From Streptomyces lincolnensis (GTDB lineage: Bacteria > Actinomycetota > Actinomycetes > Streptomycetales > Streptomycetaceae), in contig NZ_JAIHON010000009.1 in the NCBI RefSeq assembly GCF_021173675.1, positions 62,001 to 126,000 of the forward strand: a stretch of DNA of 64,000 nt. Reading direction: 5' to 3'. Position numbers and translations under genes: made by a program. Positions 54,863 to 62,840 of the stretch are shown here, in pieces. Each line of letters begins with the position of its first letter. The first letter of the stretch is position 1. The notes beneath the pieces are model-generated. The model saw only the letters and a program-made list of their open reading frames with translations, was not told the DNA's origin and ran no database searches.

Positions 54863-57800
54863 GGACGGCGGGCCCCCGGAGCCGCCGCCCCGCCGCTACC
54901 TGATCACCGCGACCGTCCCCCGGGTCCACGCCTTCCCCGACCTCGAACGGCCGGAACTCGCCTCCGACGTACACCGGGTCGAGGACCTCTTCGTCGGGCT
55001 GCTCGGCCACGAACGGGTCGCTGTCACCGGCCCCGACCCCACCAAGGAGCAACTCCTCAAGGCCTTGAGGGCGTTCGCCGTCTCCGACGAGCGCCGCCCC
55101 GACGACTACGTGGTGCTCTACTTCGCCGGCCATGGAGCGCTCGCCGAACAGAGCGGCCGGCACTACCTGTTGACCGCGGACAGCGACCGCGACCTGCGGG
55201 GCACCGCTCTGCCGACGGAGGAACTGGTCGCCCAGCTCTGGGAGGAGACCGGGATCGAGCGGTTGCTGGTCCTGCTGGACGCCTGCCACGCCGAGGCGGG
55301 CCTCGACGAGGCGCTGCGCGGCGCCCTCCAGGACCGCCGGTTCCGGCCCACCTCCGGGCGGGGCCCCGGCAACGGCCTGGTCATGGTCGCCTCGTCGCGG
55401 CGCAAGCAGGAGACCGCGCCCGGTGCGCTGTCCGCCGCCCTCGACCGGGCCGTGCGCCGGGAGGCGACGTTCGCGGGCCGGGTACCCGAGCATCTGCGCC
55501 TGGACGACGTCCTGAAGCGGGTGGCGAGCGACCCCGACGTGCCGACGTGGCAGGAGCCCGTCGTCGCCACGGCGCACTGCACCTCCGGCCTGCCGAGCTT
55601 CCTGCCCAACCCCCGCCATGTGCGCGGCGCCCAGGGCCGCAGGGTCGACGAGGGCGACGAACTGTTCGCCCGGTTCACCCGCGGCCGGGAGGAACGCAAG
55701 GCCGAACTGACCGCCCACTTCGACCCGAGGGCGCGCGGGACCGACGTACCGGCATCCGAGGTCGCGTACTTCACCGGCCGGCACGCCGCGCTGCGTACGA
55801 TCGGCGCCTGGCTCGCCCCCGAACGCGCCGACGAACGGCTCTGCCTGGTCACCGGGGACCCTGGTTCCGGCAAGTCCGCGCTCCTCGGACTGGTGACCGT
55901 CCTGGCCGACCCGCGACGGCGGGCCTCCCTCCCGCGCGACGGTCTGCCCGCCGACGCCCTGCCGGCCCCGGGAGCCCTGCACGACTCCGTGCTCGCCAGC
56001 CACAAGTCCACCCGGCAGATCCTCGACCGGCTCGGAGCCGCCGCCGGCATGGGCACCGTGGAGTCGTCCGCCGCGCTCGTGCGGACGCTGCAACGACGGA
56101 CCGAACCGCTGGTCGTGGTCCTGGACGCGGTCGACGAGGCACTCGTCCCGCAGGAGGTGGTCGACCTGGTGCTGGCGCTGACGGACCCCGCCCTCGGACT
56201 GCCCCTGCGCCTGCTGGTGGCGGCCCGGCGGCACGTGACCGACCAGCTGAGCTCGGGCGTGCTGCGCGTCGACCTGGACGACGAGCGGTACGTCGATCCG
56301 CCCGCCGTGCGGGCCTACGTCCGCAAGCTCTTCGGCGCACCCGGGTCGACCCTGGCGGACCACCGGGCCGACCATCTCGGCGCCATCGCGGACGCCGTCG
56401 CCGAGGCCGCGGGACGCTCGTTCCTCGTGGCCCTCATCACCGCGCGCACCCTGATCCGCGAAGAGCCGCCCGCCGACCCCTACGACCCGGCCTGGCGGGC
56501 CGGACTGCCCACGCGCCCGGGTCAGGCCATGCAGCGCGATCTGGAGCGGCGGCTCGGCGACGGCACCCGCCGGGCCCGGGACCTGCTGCTCCCGTTGGCC
56601 TTCGCCCAGGGTGCCGGACTGCCCTGGGGCGGTGTGTGGCCGAGCCTGGCCACCGCGCTGGCCGGTCGCGAGTACACCAGCGAGGACATCGTCTGGCTGC
56701 GGGAGGTGGCCGGCTCCTACCTGGTGGAGACCGAGGAGGACGGAGAGTCCGTCTACCGGGTCTACCATCGCGCGCTCATCGACCATCTGCGCGCCGGGCA
56801 CGCCACCGGCTTCGCGCAGCGCACCGTCACCCGCGTCCTGCGCGCCACCGATCACCCCTACGCCCGGCGGTACCTGGCGCGACACGCCGCCGAGGGCGGT
56901 GTCCTGGACGACCTGGTGCAGGACGCCTCCTTCGTGCTCCGGGCCCGTCCCGGTCCGCTGCTCGCCGCGCTGCCCGCGCTGCGCACACCGGCCGGGCAGG
57001 CGGCCGGGCAGGCTCTGCGGGACCTCGAACCCCTGCTGCGCGACCACGAGGGCGGCGGCCCGGACCCCACCGCCCTGGCCAGGCTGCGGCTGGCCGCCGT
57101 ATGCCGACGGGCGGACGCGCTGGCGCGCTCCTGCGACCAGGGCGTACCGCTGCCCTGGCGAGCCCGCTGGGCGGTGTGGGACGCCCGGGAGGGTGACCGC
57201 TCCCTGGCCGGGCTCCCCGGCGGCCGGGGCGTCGTCGTGCCGATGCCGGGAGGCGGCGCCCGGGTCGTGGAGCCGGGCGACCGCGGAGAAGCCCTCGTCC
57301 GCGGACGGGACCTCGTCACCGGCCGGGCGGTGCGCACCAGACGGCTGCCCTTCACTCTGTACGACACGACACTGACCGTCCTGCCGGCGCTCGGCCCGTG
57401 CGTGGCCGTCCTGTCCGCCGATTTCGGTGACGTCCGCAGTGTCACCCGGCGTGTCCTCGGCAGCTCGGAACCGAAGGAGAGGCCCGGCTTCCCTCTGGCG
57501 CACCGACTGCCGGGGCGCGCCGACCCCGCCGGGCGGGGCACAACGGTACGGCGTGAGGTGGCCGAGGCGCGCCTGCTGCACGTCTGGCGGCTCGACGGGA
57601 CCGCGGGCACGGACACCTGGCGGCTGCCGGCCCACCCGACCCTGGACCAGGAGGGGCACGCGCGTGGCCTGGTGCCCGCCGAGGAGCTGACCGTGCTGCG
57701 GGCGCGGGGCGGACCGCGGTACGCGGCCCTGCGCTTCACTGGCGGACAGGTCGTCGTGCACGCGCTGGCGGAGACCAGCGACCTGCCCGGCCTGCCCCGG

Positions 57801-60329
57801 CGGCGCTGGCGTCAGATCCACCCCACCGACCAGGCGCTCTACAACCAGCTGCGCGCCCAGCGCATGGCCACCGTCTCGGCCACCCTGGGACCGGAGGTAC
57901 CGGGCGCGGGCAGGCACCTGAGGCTGCCTCCCGTCACGCGCTGCGCCCCCGCCGGGGCCCTGCCCGACGAGCTGCTGCTCGGCCACGCGGACGGCAGCGT
58001 CACCGTCTACGCGGCGGACCGGCACCTGACGCGCCGGTTCGCTCCCGGGCACGAGGGAGCGGTGACCGCGCTGGAAGTGGTACGGCCCGACGGCGAGGGA
58101 CGCCTGCTGGTGTCGGCCGGCCGGGACGGATCGGTCCGGCTCACCGCGCTGGACACCGGAGAGCCCGTCCGTACCCTGCACCGGGGCGCCGCCGCGGTGA
58201 GCGCCGTCGCCGTGCACCGGGTGGAACCGGACGGCGTGGAACCGGGCGGCGTGGAACCGGACGGCCAGTGGCTGGCGGCCGTGGCCACCGCCGACGGCCT
58301 GCTGCACCGGATCGACGTCGCCAGCGGCCGCCCGGTCGGTCGCCCGACGCGCTGCGGCGGCGCGGGTGAGCGCGCGCTCACCACGCTCGACCTGCACGGC
58401 AGGCCGAGCGTGCTGGTCCGGCTGCCGGGCCGGCCGGGCGCCCAGGTGTACGCCCTCGACACCGGGGAGCGCATCGGCGCCCCGGCCACGCGGCACGAGG
58501 TCACCGCCCTGTGCACCGTGAACGGCACGGTGTGGGTGGGCGGTTCGGACGGGGTCGTCCGTTGCTGGCCGACCGAGCACGCGGCGAACACCACCCGCGT
58601 CGACGCGCACGACGAGCGGATCCTCGCGCTCGGCGTGATCCGTGGCCCCCGGGGCGTACCGGCGGTCGTCAGCGTGGGCCAGGACCACATGATCCGCTGC
58701 TGGTCGGCGGACGGCACGGCCCACGAGCTGTGGCACCGGTCGGTGCCCCGTCCGCACCCCTGGGAGGTTCCGCTGATCGGGGCGGCCGCCGTCGGCGCCA
58801 CGGCGGACGGCCGGGACGTGGTGGTGACGGGGGAGTACGGCGGCCTGGTCCGGGTGCTCGTGCTGCGCGGCGGACTCGCCGTGGCCGAACAGCGGTTCAC
58901 GGTCCCGGAGACGGTGACCGCGCTGTGCGTGGGGCGGGTGCGCGGCCGGGACGTCGTGGTGGTCGGCACGGGGACCGGGCGGGTGTCGTGCTGGGACGTG
59001 ACCGGTGCCCGCTGGTACGCGCGCGGACCGGCGCCCGACCGGGAACGGTGGACCACCGCCGTCGCCCTCGGCCCCGACGGTCGGCTCGCGGTCGGCGCCG
59101 ACGACGGCACCGTCCAGGAGTGGCTGCTGCCGGCCTGCCGTCCCCTCGGGCCGCCGCGGACCGTGCACACGCGGGTGGCCGCCCGGGACCCCCTGCCCGG
59201 TTCCACGGCACGGGTCACGGGTGTGGCCCATCTGCCCGGACCGGACGGGCCGTCGCTGGTCAGCGCCGGCAGCGACGGGCGCCTGGAGGATGTCTCGGGG
59301 GGCCCTGGACACGGGCTTCCCGCCCCCGCCACAGTGCTGACCTCCACGACGGAGGGCGTGCTGTGCGGGGACGAACGAGGGGATGTCTTCCTGCTGGGCC
59401 GCTCCGGGCAGAAATGGCGCACGCTGCGGGCGCTGGAGAGTGTGCGCCCGGTCACCGCCGTCGCCGTGGTCGAGGGGGCGGACCGGACGGATGTGGTGGC
59501 GGGCGGTCCGGACGGCGAGATCGCGGTCCGCGACCTGCGCGACGGCACGGCCCGGGGGCGGCTGCGGCCGATCTCCGACGGCGGAGTGGCCGCCCTGAGC
59601 ACCGAGGACGGTTCGGGTCCGGTACTGCTCTCGCGCAGTGCCCACGGTGTCGTGGAGCGCTGGGATCTCACGGAGCCGGCCCGCGCCTGGCTCGGCGTGG
59701 CCGACCTGCGCCACCGGGACACCCCCGGGGAGTGGCGGTTGCGGCTGGGACGGCGACGCGTCCTCGCGTCCTGGCCCGACTTCTCCAGGCGGCTGGAGAC
59801 CCGCACGGAGGTGTGGGCGGCGGTGCGTGACGGCCTGCGGATGATGGTGCGCCAGAAGCTCGCCCGCCGTGCCCCGGATCCTTCGCTGACGGGGCTGCTG
59901 TTCCGGGATCTGGACGAGGGGACGCTCTTCCAGGGAGACGTGATGGGTTTCGGGGCCCAGCACGTGGTGGCGCGCGATGATCCCGTGCGCCCGGAACTCT
60001 TCCTGGGCTGGGACGAGAGGGTGCACGTCTACGGCGTCGATCCGGACGATCCCGCCCGTGCCGAGCTCGTGGGCGCCTGGTACGCGCCCTTCCCGATCCG
60101 GCACCTTGCTCCGCTGCCCGGGCCCAGGTGCGCCGTGGCCGGAGACGGCCCCGGCGAACTCGCCCTGCTGGGACCCGGGATCCTCGACCGGGACGTGCCC
60201 GTCACGATTCCGTCCGTGGTGGTCGGCCTCTCCGCGGGCCCCGACGGCACGCTGGCCGTCGCCACCCCCAACGGACTGGTCGTCCTGGAAGTGCCGTCCG
60301 AGGTCCCCGCACCCTCCGACGAACGGTGA
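54843..60329 (+). CDS. Caspase-like peptidase / STAND NTPase / WD40 repeat protein
   Basis: A 1828-residue protein. Residues about 18-250 are a caspase-fold peptidase (CHF-type) with His97 (YFAGHGAL) and Cys148 (LLDACHAE), preceded by ADVHRVEDLF-like strand-helix elements. Residues about 305-700 hold a STAND/NACHT-type ATPase: Walker A GDPGSGKS (338-345), Walker B VVVLDAVDEA (424-433), and the late YRVYHRALIDHLRAGHA helix. From about residue 1060 to 1800 a WD40-type propeller follows (GHEGAVTALEV, LVSAGRDGSVRLTAL, VWVGGSDGVVRCW, VVSVGQDHMIRCW). No TM or signal. It looks like a sensor-switch-effector protease of a conflict or cell-death system. Start ATG 54843 overlaps the hydrolase end. Confidence 0.87.
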   Translation: MAAFPTEDGGPPEPPPRRYLITATVPRVHAFPDLERPELASDVHRVEDLFVGLLGHERVAVTGPDPTKEQLLKALRAFAVSDERRPDDYVVLYFAGHGALAEQSGRHYLLTADSDRDLRGTALPTEELVAQLWEETGIERLLVLLDACHAEAGLDEALRGALQDRRFRPTSGRGPGNGLVMVASSRRKQETAPGALSAALDRAVRREATFAGRVPEHLRLDDVLKRVASDPDVPTWQEPVVATAHCTSGLPSFLPNPRHVRGAQGRRVDEGDELFARFTRGREERKAELTAHFDPRARGTDVPASEVAYFTGRHAALRTIGAWLAPERADERLCLVTGDPGSGKSALLGLVTVLADPRRRASLPRDGLPADALPAPGALHDSVLASHKSTRQILDRLGAAAGMGTVESSAALVRTLQRRTEPLVVVLDAVDEALVPQEVVDLVLALTDPALGLPLRLLVAARRHVTDQLSSGVLRVDLDDERYVDPPAVRAYVRKLFGAPGSTLADHRADHLGAIADAVAEAAGRSFLVALITARTLIREEPPADPYDPAWRAGLPTRPGQAMQRDLERRLGDGTRRARDLLLPLAFAQGAGLPWGGVWPSLATALAGREYTSEDIVWLREVAGSYLVETEEDGESVYRVYHRALIDHLRAGHATGFAQRTVTRVLRATDHPYARRYLARHAAEGGVLDDLVQDASFVLRARPGPLLAALPALRTPAGQAAGQALRDLEPLLRDHEGGGPDPTALARLRLAAVCRRADALARSCDQGVPLPWRARWAVWDAREGDRSLAGLPGGRGVVVPMPGGGARVVEPGDRGEALVRGRDLVTGRAVRTRRLPFTLYDTTLTVLPALGPCVAVLSADFGDVRSVTRRVLGSSEPKERPGFPLAHRLPGRADPAGRGTTVRREVAEARLLHVWRLDGTAGTDTWRLPAHPTLDQEGHARGLVPAEELTVLRARGGPRYAALRFTGGQVVVHALAETSDLPGLPRRRWRQIHPTDQALYNQLRAQRMATVSATLGPEVPGAGRHLRLPPVTRCAPAGALPDELLLGHADGSVTVYAADRHLTRRFAPGHEGAVTALEVVRPDGEGRLLVSAGRDGSVRLTALDTGEPVRTLHRGAAAVSAVAVHRVEPDGVEPGGVEPDGQWLAAVATADGLLHRIDVASGRPVGRPTRCGGAGERALTTLDLHGRPSVLVRLPGRPGAQVYALDTGERIGAPATRHEVTALCTVNGTVWVGGSDGVVRCWPTEHAANTTRVDAHDERILALGVIRGPRGVPAVVSVGQDHMIRCWSADGTAHELWHRSVPRPHPWEVPLIGAAAVGATADGRDVVVTGEYGGLVRVLVLRGGLAVAEQRFTVPETVTALCVGRVRGRDVVVVGTGTGRVSCWDVTGARWYARGPAPDRERWTTAVALGPDGRLAVGADDGTVQEWLLPACRPLGPPRTVHTRVAARDPLPGSTARVTGVAHLPGPDGPSLVSAGSDGRLEDVSGGPGHGLPAPATVLTSTTEGVLCGDERGDVFLLGRSGQKWRTLRALESVRPVTAVAVVEGADRTDVVAGGPDGEIAVRDLRDGTARGRLRPISDGGVAALSTEDGSGPVLLSRSAHGVVERWDLTEPARAWLGVADLRHRDTPGEWRLRLGRRRVLASWPDFSRRLETRTEVWAAVRDGLRMMVRQKLARRAPDPSLTGLLFRDLDEGTLFQGDVMGFGAQHVVARDDPVRPELFLGWDERVHVYGVDPDDPARAELVGAWYAPFPIRHLAPLPGPRCAVAGDGPGELALLGPGILDRDVPVTIPSVVVGLSAGPDGTLAVATPNGLVVLEVPSEVPAPSDER
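58219..58265. repeat. 15-bp tandem repeat inside the WD40 region
   Basis: Three near-identical units of GTGGAACCGGACGGC (the middle one with GGGC) encode VEPDGVEPGGVEPDG, a surface loop between blades of the propeller. Such a repeat is a mutable loop typical of rapidly changing recognition surfaces, an inference. Confidence 0.85.
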
Positions 60330-60351
60330 GCCCGCCCCCCTCCCGCCCGTC

Positions 60352-60367
60352 CATACCGCTCGGTATG
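60352..60367. promoter_or_regulatory. CATACCG-CT-CGGTATG palindrome before the oxidoreductase gene
   Basis: A 16-base perfect palindrome CATACCGCTCGGTATG lies 39 bases upstream of GTG 60406. The form (7-2-7 with TACCG half-sites) is typical of TetR operators. No TetR gene is immediately adjacent. Confidence 0.6.
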
Positions 60368-60405
60368 CTCACCCGGACAGGCGCCGCTGCCCTCCGGGAG
60401 GACCC

Positions 60406-62706
60406 GTGTCCCGCACCGCCCTACGCATCTGCCCGCTGTGCGAGGCCACCTGTGGCCTGACGCTCACCATCGAGGGCACCCGGGTCACCGGGGCCCGCGG
60501 GGACCGGGAGGACGTGTTCAGCAAGGGGTTCATCTGCCCGAAGGGGGCCGCCTTCGGGGCCGTCGACGGGGATCCCGACCGGCTGCGCGCCCCGCTGGTG
60601 CGCAAGGACGGGGAGCTGCGGGAGGTGGGCTGGGAGGAGGCGTTCGACGCGGTCGCCGCCGGGATCCGGCCCGCGGTGGAGCGGTACGGGGCGAACGCGG
60701 TGGGGGTCGTGCTCGGCAACCCGAACGTGCACACCATGGCCGGTGCCCTCTACCCGCCGGTCCTGCTCGCCGGGCTCGGCACCCGCAGCGTCTTCACCGC
60801 CTCGACGGTCGACCAGATGCCCAAGCACGTCTCCAGCGGCCTGCTGTACGGCGACGCCAACGCGATCCCGGTGCCGGACCTGGACCGCACCGACCATCTG
60901 CTGCTCATCGGGGCCAACCCCCTGGAGTCCAACGGGAGTCTGTGCACCGCGCCCGACTTCCCGGGCCGGCTCAAGGCGCTCAAGGCCCGCGGCGGCACCC
61001 TCACCGTGATCGACCCCCGCCGCACCCGCACGGCCCGCCTCGCCGACCGGCACATCGCGATCCGGCCGGGCACCGACGCCCTGCTGCTCGCGGCGATGGC
61101 GCAGGTCCTGTTCGAGGAAGACCTCGTGGATCTGGGCGCGTTGGCGCCCCATGTGCAGGGGATCGACGAACTCGCCGACGCCGTACGGGAGTTCACGCCC
61201 GACGCGGTGGCCGACGCCTGTGACGTGGACGCCGGGACGATCCGGGCCCTCGCCCGCGAGCTCGCCGCCGCTCCCACCGCCGCCGTCTACGGCCGCATCG
61301 GCAGCTGCACCGTGCCGCACGGCACCCTCGCGAGCTGGCTCGTGGACGTTCTCGCCGTCCTCACCGGCAACCTCGACCGGCCCGGCGGCTCCCTCTTCCC
61401 GCGGGCGGCCACCGACCGGACGCCCCGGCCCGCCGGACCCGGCCACGGCTTCAGCCTCGGCCGGTGGCACTCCCGGGTGAGCCGACACCCCGAGGCGAAG
61501 GGGGAGTTGCCGCTGTCCGCGCTCGCCGAGGAGATCGACACCGCGACCGAGGAGGGCGAGCCGATCCGGGCCCTGATCGTCGTCGGCGCCAACCCGGTGC
61601 TCTCCGCCCCCGACGGCGACCGGCTCGACAAGGCCCTCGGCGCGCTCGACTTCATGGTCAGCGTCGACCCGTACCTCAACGAGACCTCGCGCCACGCCCA
61701 CGTCGTGCTGCCCCCGCCGCCGCCCGCGCAGAGCCCGCACCACGACTTCGCGTTCAACACCCTCGCCGTCCGCAACCAGGTCCGCTACACCCGCCCCGCC
61801 GTCCCGCTGGAGCCGGGCCGGACGGCCGAGACGGAGATCCTGGCCCGGCTGGTCCTGGCCGCGACCGGCATGCACGGCGCCGACCCGTCCGCCGTGGACG
61901 ACCTGGTCATCGGCCAGACCCTCGGCAAGGCCGTCAACGAACCGCACTCCCCGGTCCACGGCCGCGACCCACAGGAGCTCGCCGCACAGCTCACCGGCGT
62001 CAGCGGCCCCGAGCGGCGGCTCGACATGATGCTGCGCCTGGGCCCCTACGGCGACGGTTTCGGCGTACGCCCGGACGGCCTGAGCCTGGACCGGCTGCTC
62101 GCGCGTCCCCACGGCATCGACCTCGGGCCGCTCACGTCCCGGTTGCCGCAGCCGCTGAAGACCAGGAGCGGCAAGGTGGAGCTGCTGCCGGGACCGATCG
62201 CCGAGGACCTGCCCCGGCTCCGGGAGGCGATGACCCGGCGTCCCGACGGGCTCGTCCTCGTGGGCCGCCGCCATCTGCGCTCCAACAACAGCTGGATGCA
62301 CAACGTCCCCGCCCTCACCGGCGGCAGCAACCGCTGCACCCTCCAGATCCACCCCGAGGACGCCGAACGCCTCGGTGTCGTGGACGGGGCGCCGGTCCGC
62401 GTCAAGGGAGCCGGCGGAGAGGTGACCGCCCCCGCCGAGGTCACCGACGGCGTGCGCCCGGGCGTGGTCAGCCTGCCGCACGGCTGGGGCCACGACCGGC
62501 CCGGCACCCGCCTCCGCCACGCCGGTGCCGACCCCGGTGTCAACGTCAACCAGCTCCTCGACGGCAGCCTCCTCGACCCGCTCTCGGGCAACGCGGTCCT
62601 CAACGGCGTGCCCGTCGACGTGGCACCCGAGAAGCCCGCCGAGAAGCCCTCCGAGAAGCCCGCCGTGGAGCCCTCCGTGACCGAAAAGCTCACCGCTCTG
62701 ACCTGA
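60406..62706 (+). CDS. Molybdopterin-dependent oxidoreductase (formate dehydrogenase/nitrate reductase family)
   Basis: A 766-residue Mo/W-bisMGD enzyme. The N-terminal 4Fe-4S motif is CPLCEATC...FICPKG, spaced as in FdhF/NarB-type proteins. The core shows IGANPLESNGSLCTAPDF, a second GANPVLSAPDGDRL, and the C-terminal bisMGD-binding domain with LVGRRHLRSNNSWMHNVPALTGGSNRCTLQIHPEDAERLG. The Mo ligand position reads STVDQMP..., not a clear Sec/Cys. The tail is a Glu/Lys/Pro linker (EKPAEKPSEKPAVEPS). GTG 60406 has GGGAGG upstream. No partner subunits or chaperone are adjacent, so the electron acceptor is unknown. Confidence 0.88.
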   Translation: MSRTALRICPLCEATCGLTLTIEGTRVTGARGDREDVFSKGFICPKGAAFGAVDGDPDRLRAPLVRKDGELREVGWEEAFDAVAAGIRPAVERYGANAVGVVLGNPNVHTMAGALYPPVLLAGLGTRSVFTASTVDQMPKHVSSGLLYGDANAIPVPDLDRTDHLLLIGANPLESNGSLCTAPDFPGRLKALKARGGTLTVIDPRRTRTARLADRHIAIRPGTDALLLAAMAQVLFEEDLVDLGALAPHVQGIDELADAVREFTPDAVADACDVDAGTIRALARELAAAPTAAVYGRIGSCTVPHGTLASWLVDVLAVLTGNLDRPGGSLFPRAATDRTPRPAGPGHGFSLGRWHSRVSRHPEAKGELPLSALAEEIDTATEEGEPIRALIVVGANPVLSAPDGDRLDKALGALDFMVSVDPYLNETSRHAHVVLPPPPPAQSPHHDFAFNTLAVRNQVRYTRPAVPLEPGRTAETEILARLVLAATGMHGADPSAVDDLVIGQTLGKAVNEPHSPVHGRDPQELAAQLTGVSGPERRLDMMLRLGPYGDGFGVRPDGLSLDRLLARPHGIDLGPLTSRLPQPLKTRSGKVELLPGPIAEDLPRLREAMTRRPDGLVLVGRRHLRSNNSWMHNVPALTGGSNRCTLQIHPEDAERLGVVDGAPVRVKGAGGEVTAPAEVTDGVRPGVVSLPHGWGHDRPGTRLRHAGADPGVNVNQLLDGSLLDPLSGNAVLNGVPVDVAPEKPAEKPSEKPAVEPSVTEKLTALT

Positions 62707-62776
62707 GCAAAGCTGTGACCAGGAGTTTTGCGCTTATTGCTCGCATGTCAACGTCTTGTTAACGCCGCTTGACGGG

Positions 62777-62832
62777 ACCTAACGTCATCGCACCGCCGTC
62801 CCTGGTGGGATGTTCAAGGGCGAACGTTAGGT
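62777..62832. promoter_or_regulatory. Inverted arms in the CitMHS promoter region
   Basis: ACCTAACGT (62777-62785) and ACGTTAGGT (62824-62832) are exact complements separated by 38 bases. The second arm ends just before the start codon. They may bind one regulator at two half-sites or form a hairpin that hides the start. The TTGACG at 62769-62774 is a possible -35. Confidence 0.5.
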
Positions 62833-62840
62833 ATCCACAC

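Noticed and set aside
54810..60104. A 1764-residue minus-strand open frame opposite the caspase-STAND-WD40 gene
   Set aside because: It is the high-GC shadow of the real gene: no family motifs, Gly/Arg/Pro/Gln-rich composition and no ribosome site, while the plus strand has caspase, Walker and WD40 motifs.
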